NCBI RefSeq assembly: GCF_002000485.1
Contig: NZ_MLAJ01000005.1
Span: 137,806-201,805 of the forward strand
Origin: Rodentibacter ratti
GTDB lineage: Bacteria; Pseudomonadota; Gammaproteobacteria; Enterobacterales; Pasteurellaceae
DNA: 64,000 bases
Reading direction: 5' to 3'
Position numbers and translations under genes: made by a program. The notes beneath the pieces were generated by a model. It was not told the DNA's origin. It searched no databases and saw only the letters and a list, made by a program, of their open reading frames with translations. Shown piece by piece: positions 44,327 through 54,822 of the stretch (positions are counted from its first letter, which is position 1; every line of letters begins with the position of its first letter).

Positions 44327-45403
44327 ATGATGAATACTTTAGACCGTTATATTGGTAAAAGCATTTTAGGGGCGATTTTTGCAACCTTGCTCACCCTTGT
44401 GGGGTTATCTGCAATCATTAAATTTGTCGAGCAGTTTCGTAGTGTGGGTAAAGGAACTTATGATGTATTGCAGGCAGTTAGTTATACTTTTTTAACCATC
44501 CCCAAAGATGTGGAAACTTTTTTTCCTATGGCGGCATTATTGGGGGCGTTGATTGCCCTTGGTAATTTAGCCAGTCGTAGTGAATTGGTGGTCATGCAAT
44601 CCGCCGGTTTTTCACGTTTTAAAATTGGATTGGCGGTGATGAAAACCGCTCTACCATTGGTTATTTTGACAATGGTGATTGGTGAATGGGGTATTCCTCA
44701 AACGGAACAATTCGCCCGTGATATGAGAGCTCGTGCAATCTCAGGTGGCTCAATGCTTTCAATAAAAAATGGGGTGTGGGCAAAAGATGGTCAGCGCTTT
44801 GTTTTTGTGCGTCGTGTTACCGATAACGTGAAATTAAATGATGTTTATATTTACACTTTTGATGACAATCGCAATTTAACACAGTTAAAACATGCCAATC
44901 AGGCGACGTATTCCTTAGAAGAAAATAAATGGAAACTTCATCAGGTAAACAATTCAACTATCCAAAAAGAAACGATTACAACGACAAATCGTTTAACTGA
45001 ATCTTGGGAAACGAATTTAACACCGGATAAGTTAGGCGCTGTTTCATTGCGTCCAACTTCATTATCCATCAGCGGATTATATGAATATATCCACTTTTTA
45101 AAAGAAACGGGACAAGATACACGACGCTTTGAATTAACGTTTTGGCGTAAGATTTTTCAACCACTTTCTGTGGGTGTGATGATGATGTTGGCTTTATCCT
45201 TTATTTTCGGATCATTGCGAAGCGTAACGGCTGGTGCGAGAATTGTGACGGGAATCTGTTTTGGCTTCTTATTTTATGTAGTAAATGAGATTTTTGGTCA
45301 AATGAGCGTGGTTTATAATATGCCGGCAATATTTGGTGCTTTGATTCCAAGCTTATTGTTTATTACGATTATTTGGTGGTTATTGAGCCGAAAACGGGAT
45401 TAA
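44327..45403 (+). CDS. lptG: LPS export permease LptG
   Basis: A 358-residue partner of LptF, with the same six-helix and periplasmic jellyroll layout. N-terminus NTLDRYIGKSILGAIFATLL; coupling region VVMQSAGFSRFKIG near 88-101; periplasmic domain about 125-260. Start is ATG 44327 or the next codon, 44330. The C-terminus ends in IWWLLSRKRD. It lies eight bases after lptF, one transcript. A long USS-pair terminator follows. Confidence 0.96.
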   Translation: MMNTLDRYIGKSILGAIFATLLTLVGLSAIIKFVEQFRSVGKGTYDVLQAVSYTFLTIPKDVETFFPMAALLGALIALGNLASRSELVVMQSAGFSRFKIGLAVMKTALPLVILTMVIGEWGIPQTEQFARDMRARAISGGSMLSIKNGVWAKDGQRFVFVRRVTDNVKLNDVYIYTFDDNRNLTQLKHANQATYSLEENKWKLHQVNNSTIQKETITTTNRLTESWETNLTPDKLGAVSLRPTSLSISGLYEYIHFLKETGQDTRRFELTFWRKIFQPLSVGVMMMLALSFIFGSLRSVTAGARIVTGICFGFLFYVVNEIFGQMSVVYNMPAIFGALIPSLLFITIIWWLLSRKRD

Positions 45404-45415
45404 TTTTTGTATAGA

Positions 45416-45473
45416 AAAAGTGCGGTCAGTTTTGAAGGGGTTTAAAATTCCTTTAAAACTGACCGCACTTTTG
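45416..45473. terminator. Long USS-pair terminator between lptG and fbp
   Basis: AAAAGTGCGGTCAGTTTT (from 45417) pairs with AAAACTGACCGCACTTTT (to 45472), an 18-bp stem, one of the strongest in the window. It serves both convergent genes. Confidence 0.85.
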
Positions 45474-45477
45474 TTAA

Positions 45478-46482
45478 TTACTCGTCTTTAAAGGTCAGCA
45501 TCATTTCTTCCGCTTTTTTCACCATTTCTTCAGAACCGACAAATAATGGCACGCGTTCGTGTAATTCTTTCGGTTCGATGTCTAGAATTCGACGGTAACC
45601 ATCAGTGGCTAATCCCCCGGCTTGTTCAGCCAAAAATGCCATCGGGTTGCCCTCATAAAGTAAACGCAATTTTCCTTTTGGATAGTTTGTCGCGCTAGGA
45701 TAAATGTAGATTCCACCTTTTAATAAATTGCGGTGGAAATCGGCAACAAGAGAACCAATATAACGTGAAGCATAAGGGCGTTGTGTCGTTTTATCTTCCT
45801 CTTGGCAATATTTAATGTATTTTTTCACACCTTGTGGGAATTTGAGATATTGTCCCTCGTTAATGGAATAAATACGTCCCTCTTTCGGCATTTTCATATT
45901 TTCATGGGAAAGACAAAACGTGCCGATAGAAGGATCGTAGGTGAATCCGTTTACACCATGTCCTGTGGTATAGACCAACATAGTGGATGAACCGTATACA
46001 ATATAGCCGGCGGCCACTTGTTTATTGCCGGGTTGAAGGAAATCTTCCATGGTTACCGGTGTACCAATAGGAGAGATGCGGCGATAAATAGAGAAAATAG
46101 TCCCTACGGATACGTTTACATCAATATTGGATGAGCCATCAAGAGGATCGGTTAAAATCACATATTTTGCATTACGTCCGCGTTCCGTATCAAAGGCAAT
46201 AAAACTTTCCTCTTCTTCAGAGGCGAAACCAGCCACTTCTTCGCGTGCCATTAGAGCGGCTTTCATCGTATTGTGAGCAAAGAGATCGAGCTTCATTTGG
46301 CTTTCACCTTGCACATTTTCAAGACCGGATTGACCTAAAATATTAGTCAGACCGGCTTTATTGATATCGCGATGAATAATTTTCGCTAATAAACGGATCG
46401 ATGACAAAATCCCACTTAATTCCCCTTTGGCATTCGGATATTCTGCCTGGCGTTCCACAATAAATTCACTTAATGTTTTCAT
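45478..46482 (-). CDS. fbp: Fructose-1,6-bisphosphatase class I
   Basis: A 334-residue gluconeogenic phosphatase from ATG 46482 (AAAGGAAACATT before it); the frame from 46500 adds six residues. Metal and substrate motifs: [11 protein letters not shown] near 82-92 with the acidic ligands, [14 protein letters not shown] near 112-125 (Asp-Pro-x-Asp-Gly-Ser), and the late GGLATDG. It converts fructose-1,6-bisphosphate to fructose-6-phosphate in the cytoplasm. Its promoter carries a CRP site at class I distance, fitting gluconeogenesis under low sugar. Confidence 0.97.
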   Translation of the reverse strand: MKTLSEFIVERQAEYPNAKGELSGILSSIRLLAKIIHRDINKAGLTNILGQSGLENVQGESQMKLDLFAHNTMKAALMAREEVAGFASEEEESFIAFDTERGRNAKYVILTDPLDGSSNIDVNVSVGTIFSIYRRISPIGTPVTMEDFLQPGNKQVAAGYIVYGSSTMLVYTTGHGVNGFTYDPSIGTFCLSHENMKMPKEGRIYSINEGQYLKFPQGVKKYIKYCQEEDKTTQRPYASRYIGSLVADFHRNLLKGGIYIYPSATNYPKGKLRLLYEGNPMAFLAEQAGGLATDGYRRILDIEPKELHERVPLFVGSEEMVKKAEEMMLTFKDE

Positions 46483-46511
46483 AATGTTTCCTTTTAACAA
46501 AGCTTATGAGA

Positions 46512-46573
46512 ATTATAAGCTATTTAGAATTTTCACAAAAAAGACAATTTGCAATAATGAGATCTCGATCACA
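46512..46573 (-). promoter_or_regulatory. fbp promoter with CRP site
   Basis: On the minus strand TATAAT is at 46517-46512. TGAGA-TCTCGA-TCACA (46558-46573, plus-strand reading) is a near-perfect CRP core centred about 60 bases before the predicted start site, the class I position. Confidence 0.6.
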
Positions 46574-46628
46574 AAAATTTTACATGTTTAGAGTAGGGTA
46601 AGGTATCCCAGTAATAGAGTGTAAGTTA

Positions 46629-47300
46629 TTATTGGCTAAGATGTTTTTCTAAATGAATATCCACAATATCGACTAAATGTTTGAGAAAAGAAACGTCTTG
46701 CCCGTTATGAAAACGTTGTGTTTCACGTGAGCGAAAGAGCAAAATTGCGGTGGGTTTATGCGTCTCTTTTGTGCCAAGCAGGCAGCAAGCCACAGAACCG
46801 ATGGGAAACTCTTCCGGTAAAAACATTAAAGATTTTTCTTTACCAGTTAATTCACCTAAATAAAATTGGCGTAAACCTAAACGTTCCAAGCGAATAATTT
46901 CAAAGGCTTTACGATCGATCCAATTATTTGGGGGGATATTTTCCGTTTTTTTCCAGCTATCGGTAAAAAGGAGAATTTTGGCACCGTCTAATTCGTAAGA
47001 TTTTGCCCACTGATCGAGTTTCTTTTCCACAGAAAGAAAATCTTGCGCCTGAAATAATTTCTTTTGGAGCGGGATTAAGGCAAAGAAAATATCAGCTTCT
47101 TGGATTGCCAGTTGGTGAAATTTTTCAAGTTGTGAGGTGAGTGCGCTAATCTCTTGACGGTATTGGGTTAATTGAGCTTCAATGAGTGAAATCGTGCCTT
47201 TTTGCGGATGATGAAAAGTCAGATTTCTTAAGAGTGAAGGGTGTCGGGTAAAGAAATCGGGATGGCTTTCAAGGTAATGAATAATGTCTTGTTCGTTCAT
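46629..47300 (-). CDS. DUF484 family protein (GAF-like, YigA type)
   Basis: A 223-residue cytoplasmic protein of the DUF484 family. The N-terminus NEQDIIHYLESHPDFFTRHP is the family's hallmark, followed by a coiled-coil stretch (about 40-80) and a GAF-like domain (about 85-215). In many gammaproteobacteria it sits between dapF and xerC; here it is 68 bases downstream of purA with a terminator between, so it probably has its own promoter. Function unknown. It is a single gene ahead of fbp on the same strand. Confidence 0.88.
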   Translation of the reverse strand: MNEQDIIHYLESHPDFFTRHPSLLRNLTFHHPQKGTISLIEAQLTQYRQEISALTSQLEKFHQLAIQEADIFFALIPLQKKLFQAQDFLSVEKKLDQWAKSYELDGAKILLFTDSWKKTENIPPNNWIDRKAFEIIRLERLGLRQFYLGELTGKEKSLMFLPEEFPIGSVACCLLGTKETHKPTAILLFRSRETQRFHNGQDVSFLKHLVDIVDIHLEKHLSQ

Positions 47301-47320
47301 AATGTGTTATTCAAAACGGA

Positions 47321-47351
47321 AGAAAAAAAGACCGCACTTTTGAGTGCGGTC
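47321..47351 (-). terminator. purA terminator
   Basis: On the minus strand GACCGCACT-CAAA-AGTGCGGTC is followed by TTTTTTT. Compact USS pair with a 4-base loop, directly after the purA stop. Confidence 0.85.
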
Positions 47352-47368
47352 GGAGAATAAGAAGAAAA

Positions 47369-48679
<1,311 letters not shown>

Positions 48680-48750
48680 TTAGATTCGGTTAATTAGTCA
48701 AATGAACAGCCGGTTACTTTACTCTTTTTTGGCTATAATCTCAATGTTAT

Positions 48751-48786
48751 TAATAAAAAAGTGCGGCTAAAAATAACCGCACTTTT
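48751..48786 (-). terminator. lysC terminator
   Basis: AAAAGTGCGG (48757-48766) pairs with CCGCACTTTT (48777-48786). On the minus strand it follows the lysC stop and ends in TTTTTT. One USS is full, the other has CT for GT at its end. Confidence 0.8.
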
Positions 48787-48793
48787 AGGATTT

Positions 48794-50146
48794 TTACTCA
48801 AACAATGATTTGTGTAAGGAGCGAACAATTTCATCAGCATGCTCGCTTTGTACCAACATACAAACATTGTTTGTACTGGCGCCATAGCTGATCATGCGGA
48901 TATTGTAAGCTTCCAGTGTTTCAAAAATACGTTTTGCTATGCCTGATGCAATATGCAGGTCATTTCCGATCAGTGCAACAAGAGATAGACCGGTATCCAC
49001 TTTTACCGTGCAATATTGGCTTAATTCTTCCAATAATTCATTTGAGAGTAAATGCGTACCGGATGAGCTTGAACCTGTTTTATCCAGGGTTAAAGCAATA
49101 CTGATTTCAGATGTGGTAATAGTATCCACAGAAATTTTGTGTTTTGCCAAAATACTGAATACGTTAGCCAAGAAACCTTGAGCATGTAACATACTCAAGC
49201 TGGAAAGAGTCAATAATGTTTGGTCTCGACGCAATGCGATAGCTCGGAAAGTCGGTCGAGGTTGCGGATCACGGGTGACCCAAGTTCCTCCTTCTTGTGG
49301 TGCTTTACTGGAGCCTACATATACAGGAATGTTACTTCGAACTGCGGGTAATAATGTTGCCGGATGAAGAACTTTTGCGCCGAAAGTTGCCATTTCTGCA
49401 GCTTCTGCAAAACTCATCGTATCAATGCGTTGTGCTACCGGGACAATGCGGGGATCTGTGGTGTAAATGCCGGCAACATCGGTCCAAATCAATACATCTT
49501 TTGCATTTAATACTTCAGCTAATAAGGCCGCAGAGTAGTCGCTACCTCCACGCCCTAATGTCGTTGTTTTCCCGGTCGGTTCACGACCGATAAAACCTTG
49601 AGTAATGATTAATTCACCACGATCAATTAACGGCTTTAAAATATGGTCACTATTATTTTGAGTTTTTTCATCATCCGGTACGGCTTTGCCAAAATGATTA
49701 TTGGTTGCCACAATATTGCGCACATCTATCCAAGTTGCACTGGTATTGTGCTCACGTAAAATTTCAATAAAAATTTGTGTGGACATCATTTCGCCGTGGC
49801 TGATTAATTCGTCCGTTAACGCCGTTGAAGTTGCGAGACTTGCGGCTTCGGAAAGATATTCGATATTTTCAATGTATTTTTCAATGATTGGACGAACAAG
49901 AGAATCGTCTTTTAGTTCATTTAAGATATTTTCTTGAATTTGGCGTACTTCACCAACTAATCTTCTTCGTTCTTCCGCTTCTACACCCTTTGCGAGTTCC
50001 ACTAAAAGATTTGTGACGCCGGCAGAAGCGGAGAGTACGACAACGCGGGTATTGGGATCGTCAATAATAATTTTTGCACAGGCTGTCATTGCAGTGTAGT
50101 TAGCAACGGAAGTGCCACCAAATTTAGCGACCGATAAATGAGACAT
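48794..50146 (-). CDS. lysC: Lysine-sensitive aspartokinase III
   Basis: A 450-residue monofunctional aspartokinase from ATG 50146 (AGGAGAATATATT before it); the longer frame from 50197 is not needed. Catalytic motif KFGGTSVANY near 7-16, then GRGGSDYSAALLA near 201-213. Two ACT domains at the C-terminus (about 300-445) bind the inhibitor; no homoserine dehydrogenase domain follows, so it is LysC-type rather than ThrA or MetL. It starts synthesis of lysine, methionine and threonine; metX lies close by. No lysine riboswitch fits in the 118-base leader. Confidence 0.95.
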   Translation of the reverse strand: MSHLSVAKFGGTSVANYTAMTACAKIIIDDPNTRVVVLSASAGVTNLLVELAKGVEAEERRRLVGEVRQIQENILNELKDDSLVRPIIEKYIENIEYLSEAASLATSTALTDELISHGEMMSTQIFIEILREHNTSATWIDVRNIVATNNHFGKAVPDDEKTQNNSDHILKPLIDRGELIITQGFIGREPTGKTTTLGRGGSDYSAALLAEVLNAKDVLIWTDVAGIYTTDPRIVPVAQRIDTMSFAEAAEMATFGAKVLHPATLLPAVRSNIPVYVGSSKAPQEGGTWVTRDPQPRPTFRAIALRRDQTLLTLSSLSMLHAQGFLANVFSILAKHKISVDTITTSEISIALTLDKTGSSSSGTHLLSNELLEELSQYCTVKVDTGLSLVALIGNDLHIASGIAKRIFETLEAYNIRMISYGASTNNVCMLVQSEHADEIVRSLHKSLFE

Positions 50147-50204
50147 AATATATTCTCCTGTTAAGTTAAATGGATGTTTTAAGTATTGTGTTTGCAAGGT
50201 TATA

Positions 50205-50233
50205 GAAATAACGATTTAGTAAAAAATTGTCAA
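50205..50233 (-). promoter_or_regulatory. Possible lysC promoter
   Basis: TTGACA (50233-50228), a 17-base spacer and TATTTC (50210-50205) on the minus strand. The -35 is perfect and the -10 weak. Confidence 0.45.
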
Positions 50234-50264
50234 ATAGATTTCATCAAAAATCGATTAGATTTTT

Positions 50265-50939
50265 TTATTCGTTATCGGGGAGGGGAAGCGGTTCAGGATC
50301 GCCTAAAAAATAAGGTTGGATGCCGATCACTAAATCAAAAATTGCTTTTACACGGGCAAAGGTTTCCCGAATACGCGTACCCAAATAAGTATCAGGTTGT
50401 TTTGCCGCGAAACAAACCGCATCAATATTATAATGTTTGGCGATAAACAAAGCGCGTTCGCAATGAAATTTCTGGCTGATAATAGTATATGACGGGACTT
50501 GGAATACTTTATTGGCTCGCACTACAGAATCTAATGTGCGAAAGCCTGCAAAATCCTGAAAAAGGCGATCTCTTGGGATATCCATTTTTCGTAAATCCCT
50601 TAGCATTGTGCGTGGCTCATTGTATTGTGATGTCCGATTATCGCCGCTGAGGAGAAGATAGCTTACTTTTTGATGATCAATAAGTGTTTTAGCTGCAGCA
50701 AGACGATTGGTGTAATAATCGTTGGTTTTACCTGTGGCGACATATTTTGATGTGCCAAGTACAACACCGTAAGGGTGATAAGGTAATTTATCCACATCTT
50801 CGAATACCCTATCACGCACATAAAAACTGATAGATTGGTCGATTATCAGACAAACTAAAAGAAAAGACACACTCCCATAGTACATCCAACGAATCATTTT
50901 TTTTAAATGAAAGCGATGCCAAAGGGAAAGTGCGGTCAT
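50265..50939 (-). CDS. sanA: SanA/DUF218 family envelope protein
   Basis: About 224 residues from ATG 50939, the start that gives a single N-terminal membrane helix (WMYYGSVSFLLVCLIIDQ, starting near residue 18). The frame is open to ATG 51020, which adds 27 hydrophobic residues; no start has a clear ribosome site, so this is uncertain. The periplasmic or cytoplasmic DUF218 domain follows: VVLGTSKYVATGKTNDYYTN, YLLLSGDNRTSQYNEP, AGFRTLDSVVRA and QKFHCERALFIA, all matching E. coli SanA. SanA affects envelope barrier function and vancomycin resistance in enterics. A USS overlaps the chosen start and encodes MTALS. Divergent from metX. Confidence 0.9.
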   Translation of the reverse strand: MTALSLWHRFHLKKMIRWMYYGSVSFLLVCLIIDQSISFYVRDRVFEDVDKLPYHPYGVVLGTSKYVATGKTNDYYTNRLAAAKTLIDHQKVSYLLLSGDNRTSQYNEPRTMLRDLRKMDIPRDRLFQDFAGFRTLDSVVRANKVFQVPSYTIISQKFHCERALFIAKHYNIDAVCFAAKQPDTYLGTRIRETFARVKAIFDLVIGIQPYFLGDPEPLPLPDNE

Positions 50940-51038
50940 TTTGAGAGATGTCTTTGAATCAATCATGGTAATTAAAATAATGAAAACGTGAAGTAAGTTC
51001 AAGCTGAATTTTGTATTCATTGCACTATACTTTAGTTT

Positions 51039-51054
51039 AGCCGTTTAGACGGCT
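51039..51054. promoter_or_regulatory. Tandem MetJ boxes upstream of metX
   Basis: AGCCGTTT and AGACGGCT are adjacent 8-mers matching AGACGTCT at six and seven positions. They abut the metX -35 box, as expected for MetJ repression with S-adenosylmethionine. Confidence 0.7.
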
Positions 51055-51062
51055 AAAATTTC

Positions 51063-51090
51063 TTGACAAAGAGAATAAGCTGTTGATAAT
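51063..51090 (+). promoter_or_regulatory. metX promoter
   Basis: TTGACA (51063-51068), a 16-base spacer and GATAAT (51085-51090), 37 bases before the metX ATG. Confidence 0.7.
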
Positions 51091-51127
51091 TTAAAACATC
51101 TCTTTTATTTCATGCAGTAGGTTTTCA

Positions 51128-52213
51128 ATGTCGTCTGTCGAAAATGTGGTGCTTTTTCAAGATAATCCGCTACAGCTTGTGTTGGGCGGTGAAATTTCAC
51201 CGATTAATGTGGCTTATCAAACTTATGGGACATTGAATACGGACAAAAGTAATATTGTGCTTATTTGTCATGCCTTAACAGGTGATGCGCAGCCTTATTT
51301 TTCAGATAAAGAAAAAAACGGGTGGTGGCAGAATTTTATGGGTGATGGTCTGGCACTGGATACTTCCCGCTATTTTTTCATCTGCTCGAATGTATTGGGG
51401 GGATGTAAGGGCACGACAGGACCGGCATCCATTAATCCTAAAACGGGTAAGCCTTACGGTAGCCAATTTCCAAAGATTACTGTGCAGGATATTGTACATG
51501 TACAAAAGGCTTTGCTCGATCATTTAGGCATAACACATTTAAAAGCCGTGATTGGCGGATCTTTTGGCGGAATGCAAGCGACCCAGTGGGGAATCGAATA
51601 TCCGGATTTTGTTGATAATATTGTTAATCTTTGTTCATCACTTTTTTTCAGTGCAGAAGCCATCGGATTTAATCATGTTATGCGTCAAGCTGTGATTAAT
51701 GATCCCAATTTTAATGGAGGAGATTATTATGATGGCACACCGCCTGAACAAGGATTATCCATTGCCCGTATGTTGGGTATGCTGACTTATCGCACTGATG
51801 TTCAGCTTGCTAAAGCATTTGGTCGAGCCACTAAATCGGAAGGGCATTTTTGGGGTGATTATTTCCAAGTGGAATCCTATCTGACTTATCAAGGTAAAAA
51901 ATTTCTTGAACGCTTCGATGCTAATAGTTATTTGCATTTATTACGTGCATTGGATATGTATGATCCGAGCTTGGGGTATGCTGATGTTCAAACGGCACTT
52001 TCACGTATTAAAGCACACTATACGTTAATTTCTGTGACAACGGATCAACTTTTCAAATCCACTGATTTACAGAAAACCAAACAGCTTTTAGAACAAAGTA
52101 ATGTTTCCTTAGTTTTTCACGAGTTTCCATCGGTTTATGGGCATGATGCTTTTTTAGTGGATTATGATGGATTTGATAAATGGATTTGTGAAGGTTTGGC
52201 AGGTAAAAATTGA
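51128..52213 (+). CDS. metX: Homoserine O-acetyltransferase MetX
   Basis: A 361-residue alpha/beta-hydrolase-fold acyltransferase of methionine synthesis. The nucleophile elbow GGSFGGMQ has Ser145; an Asp in the VTTDQLFK block near 303-310 and the His in YGHDAFLVD near 337-345 complete the triad. Early [14 protein letters not shown] near 88-101 is the family signature. It acetylates homoserine, whereas E. coli MetA does this with succinyl-CoA. The promoter has tandem MetJ boxes. A USS-pair terminator follows directly. Whether it uses acetyl- or succinyl-CoA cannot be told from sequence alone. Confidence 0.94.
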   Translation: MSSVENVVLFQDNPLQLVLGGEISPINVAYQTYGTLNTDKSNIVLICHALTGDAQPYFSDKEKNGWWQNFMGDGLALDTSRYFFICSNVLGGCKGTTGPASINPKTGKPYGSQFPKITVQDIVHVQKALLDHLGITHLKAVIGGSFGGMQATQWGIEYPDFVDNIVNLCSSLFFSAEAIGFNHVMRQAVINDPNFNGGDYYDGTPPEQGLSIARMLGMLTYRTDVQLAKAFGRATKSEGHFWGDYFQVESYLTYQGKKFLERFDANSYLHLLRALDMYDPSLGYADVQTALSRIKAHYTLISVTTDQLFKSTDLQKTKQLLEQSNVSLVFHEFPSVYGHDAFLVDYDGFDKWICEGLAGKN

Positions 52214-52243
52214 AAAGTGCGGTAAAAATTACCGCACTTTTTA
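52212..52243. terminator. USS-pair terminator between metX and the nitroreductase gene
   Basis: AAAAGTGCGGTAA and TTACCGCACTTTT with a 3-base loop. Its T-tract overlaps the stop codon of the convergent nitroreductase gene. Confidence 0.85.
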
Positions 52244-52795
52244 TAGGTAGCTCACAAATTCATCAATATTTCCTGTTCGAGATTCGCGTTCAGGTTTTTC
52301 TGCTGCTGTACCAAGCATTAATAAGGCGACAATTTCATCTTGTTCACGGCAGCCAAGTGCGTGTCGTAATGCACTGCTGTTGATCCATTTCCCTGTGATC
52401 CAAACATTATCAAATCCTTGTGCATTAGCGGCAAGTTGGATGCCATAGGCGGCACAACCTGCCGTAACCAATTGTTCCCAAGTAGGCACTTTTTCCACAT
52501 CTGGGTTAATTTTTGCAACAACAGTTATTACCATCGGTGCACGATGAGCAAGTCTTTCAGCTTTTTTTAAGCCTTCTTCGCCAAGGTTGAGTTCGCAAGC
52601 TGCTTCTTTGAGTAAATTTTCTAATTTATTCAATCCTTCATTTTCTATCACAATGAAATGATAAGGCTGCAATTTTCCATGATCCGGCGTGCGAAGTGCT
52701 GCCTGAAAAATTTGCTCAAGTTGGCTCTTACTGGGGGCCGGTGAAGTCAGCTTTTTATTTGAACGTCTTGTGGTTAAAAGGGTTAATGTATCCAT
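52241..52795 (-). CDS. Nitroreductase-family flavoprotein (YdjA-like)
   Basis: A 184-residue FMN-dependent oxidoreductase. The start TLTLLTTRRSNKKLTSPAPS has the FMN-binding Arg residues, and RTPDHGKLQPYHFIVIE near 35-51 is typical of the YdjA subgroup, whose members have no C-terminal extension. Its substrate is unknown; the family reduces nitro compounds or quinones with NAD(P)H. A TGC-TATAAT extended -10 lies 33 bases upstream. It is a single gene between metX and sppA, convergent with metX. Confidence 0.9.
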   Translation of the reverse strand: MDTLTLLTTRRSNKKLTSPAPSKSQLEQIFQAALRTPDHGKLQPYHFIVIENEGLNKLENLLKEAACELNLGEEGLKKAERLAHRAPMVITVVAKINPDVEKVPTWEQLVTAGCAAYGIQLAANAQGFDNVWITGKWINSSALRHALGCREQDEIVALLMLGTAAEKPERESRTGNIDEFVSYL

Positions 52796-52827
52796 TTGAT
52801 TTCATAGAATAAATAAAAGTGCGGTGG

Positions 52828-52836
52828 ATTATAGCA
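52828..52836 (-). promoter_or_regulatory. Extended -10 promoter of the nitroreductase gene
   Basis: TGC-TATAAT on the minus strand (TATAAT at 52833-52828), 33 bases before the ATG. No convincing -35. Confidence 0.55.
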
Positions 52837-52897
52837 TAGTTTTTAGACTGAGTTTATGTTACGCTAGCCACAATTTTTTCAATCTCCTCAAGCCTTT

Positions 52898-54760
52898 ATG
52901 AACCCAATTTTTCGAGTCATTAAATTTTGTTGGCATACACTAAATTTTATTCGTGATTTAGTGATGAATTTCTTCTTTTTAATTTTCATTTTGTTGCTGA
53001 TGACCATTTTCAGTATTACGGCGAATACCAAAAAAAGCGCAATAAATTTAAATGTGGACAAAGGCGCATTATTACTCAATTTAGACGGTTATTTAGCTGA
53101 TAATCGTGATGATACATTTGGTTGGCAACAGGTATTGCGTGAATTAAATAGCGATCGTATTCCGACTAAAATTTCTACCTTTGATGTCGTGTATGCCATT
53201 AATTTAGCAAAAGAAGATGAGAATATTCGTGGTTTAGTATTGGATCTTAATTATTTTTCAGGTGGTGATTTACCCGCAATGAATTATATTGGGAAAGCTA
53301 TTCAAGATTTTAAAACCTCAGAGAAACCTGTCATTGCGTTTGCTAACAATTATTCCCAAGGACAATATTTCTTAGCAAGTTTTGCGGATCAAATTTATTT
53401 AAATCCCATTGGTCAAGTGTCCATTCGAGGGTTAGCGCAAGAAAATCTCTATTATAAAGATTTATTGGATAAGATCGCCGTTACACCACATGTTTTTCGT
53501 GTCGGAACTTACAAATCTGCCGTAGAACCTTTTTTACGTAATGATATGTCGCCGGAGGCCAAAGAAAATATGAATCAATGGTTAAACGGAATGTGGAATA
53601 ACTATGTGCAAACGGTGAGCGGAAATCGTCGTATTTCGGCGGAAATGTTATTACCGGGAGCCAAACAATATTTGGCTGAACTGAAGGCATTAAAGGGCGA
53701 TAGTACGGCTTATACAAAACAGCGAAAATTGGTGACGGATATTGCCGGCAATCTTGAATTGAATAAAAAATTGACCGCACTTTTTGGTAAAAATTTGGAA
53801 GGTGAGGCAAATATGATTCATTTTTCAGATTATTTATCCGGTTTTGAAGATCGAATGGCTTCATCGATAGATGAAAATAAAATAGCCGTGATAAACGTTG
53901 AGGGCGCAATTATTGATGGTGAAAGTATAGAAGACGAGGTAGGTGGAGACCATGTTGTACGCCTGCTACGTAAAGCTTATGAGGATACACGGGTAAAAGC
54001 GGTAGTTTTACGCGTAAATTCACCAGGTGGGAGTGCTTTTGCTTCGGAATTAATTCGCCAAGAAGTGGATAATTTACAAAAAATAGGTAAACCTGTGGTG
54101 GTCTCTATGGGTGCAATGGCTGCTTCGGGCGGTTATTGGATTTCCGCAACCTCCGATTATATTATTGCGGATAAAAATACCATCACCGGCTCTATCGGCA
54201 TTTTTGCGATGTTGCCGACTTTTGAAAATGCAATTAAAAAAATCGGAGTGAGCACTGATGGAATTAGTACAACTGAGCTAGCAGAAACTTCTGTTTTCAG
54301 CCCACTTTCTAAAAATACGCAAGATGTTTATCAATTAGAAATAGAACACGGTTATGATAAATTTTTAGATTTGGTGAGTCGTGGTCGCCAAATATCAAAA
54401 ACAGCAGTAGATAAAATAGCACAGGGGCAAGTATGGTTAGGTACGGACGCTTTTAAATACAATCTTGTGGACGAATTGGGAGATTTTGATCGCGCTGTAG
54501 AAAAAGCTGCTGAATTAATGAATCTTCATCGTGAAACTGTCATTGAAAATTTTACGGTGGAATGGATGACAGAAGAGGATAGCAGCATGATCGGTAAATT
54601 GTTTCGGGATCTCAAATATAACGCCCGACAACTTATGTTAACTTGGCTTGATTTACCAAAACCTATTCAACAACTCAAACAGCATTTAAACCAACTGAAT
54701 AAATTTAATGATCCGAAAGGGCAATATTTGTATTGTTTGAATTGTGGTGGAGTGAAATAA
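52898..54760 (+). CDS. sppA: Signal peptide peptidase SppA, 67-kDa type
   Basis: A 620-residue inner-membrane serine protease that cleaves leftover signal peptides. One N-terminal helix (FFFLIFILLLMTIFSI, about 25-40) is followed by two tandem ClpP-like domains, as in E. coli SppA. The catalytic Lys is Lys206 in the first half (GTYKSAVEPF) and Ser410 in the second (MAASGGYW), so the active site forms between subunits. It is a single gene ended by a terminator at 54773-54800. A USS at about 53776 encodes LTALFG. Confidence 0.95.
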   Translation: MNPIFRVIKFCWHTLNFIRDLVMNFFFLIFILLLMTIFSITANTKKSAINLNVDKGALLLNLDGYLADNRDDTFGWQQVLRELNSDRIPTKISTFDVVYAINLAKEDENIRGLVLDLNYFSGGDLPAMNYIGKAIQDFKTSEKPVIAFANNYSQGQYFLASFADQIYLNPIGQVSIRGLAQENLYYKDLLDKIAVTPHVFRVGTYKSAVEPFLRNDMSPEAKENMNQWLNGMWNNYVQTVSGNRRISAEMLLPGAKQYLAELKALKGDSTAYTKQRKLVTDIAGNLELNKKLTALFGKNLEGEANMIHFSDYLSGFEDRMASSIDENKIAVINVEGAIIDGESIEDEVGGDHVVRLLRKAYEDTRVKAVVLRVNSPGGSAFASELIRQEVDNLQKIGKPVVVSMGAMAASGGYWISATSDYIIADKNTITGSIGIFAMLPTFENAIKKIGVSTDGISTTELAETSVFSPLSKNTQDVYQLEIEHGYDKFLDLVSRGRQISKTAVDKIAQGQVWLGTDAFKYNLVDELGDFDRAVEKAAELMNLHRETVIENFTVEWMTEEDSSMIGKLFRDLKYNARQLMLTWLDLPKPIQQLKQHLNQLNKFNDPKGQYLYCLNCGGVK

Positions 54761-54772
54761 TTTAGTCTAACG

Positions 54773-54800
54773 AAAAAGCAGGGGATTCCCTGCTTTTTCT
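54773..54800. terminator. Terminator between sppA and the BASS gene
   Basis: AAAAAGCAGGG-N6-CCCTGCTTTTT, a strong stem with A and T tracts on both sides, not USS-derived. Confidence 0.85.
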
Positions 54801-54822
54801 TTAAGTGCGGTCAATTTATACG

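Noticed and set aside
50147-50264. Lysine riboswitch before lysC
   Set aside because: The leader is 118 bases, too short for the roughly 170-base aptamer, and no matching helices were seen.
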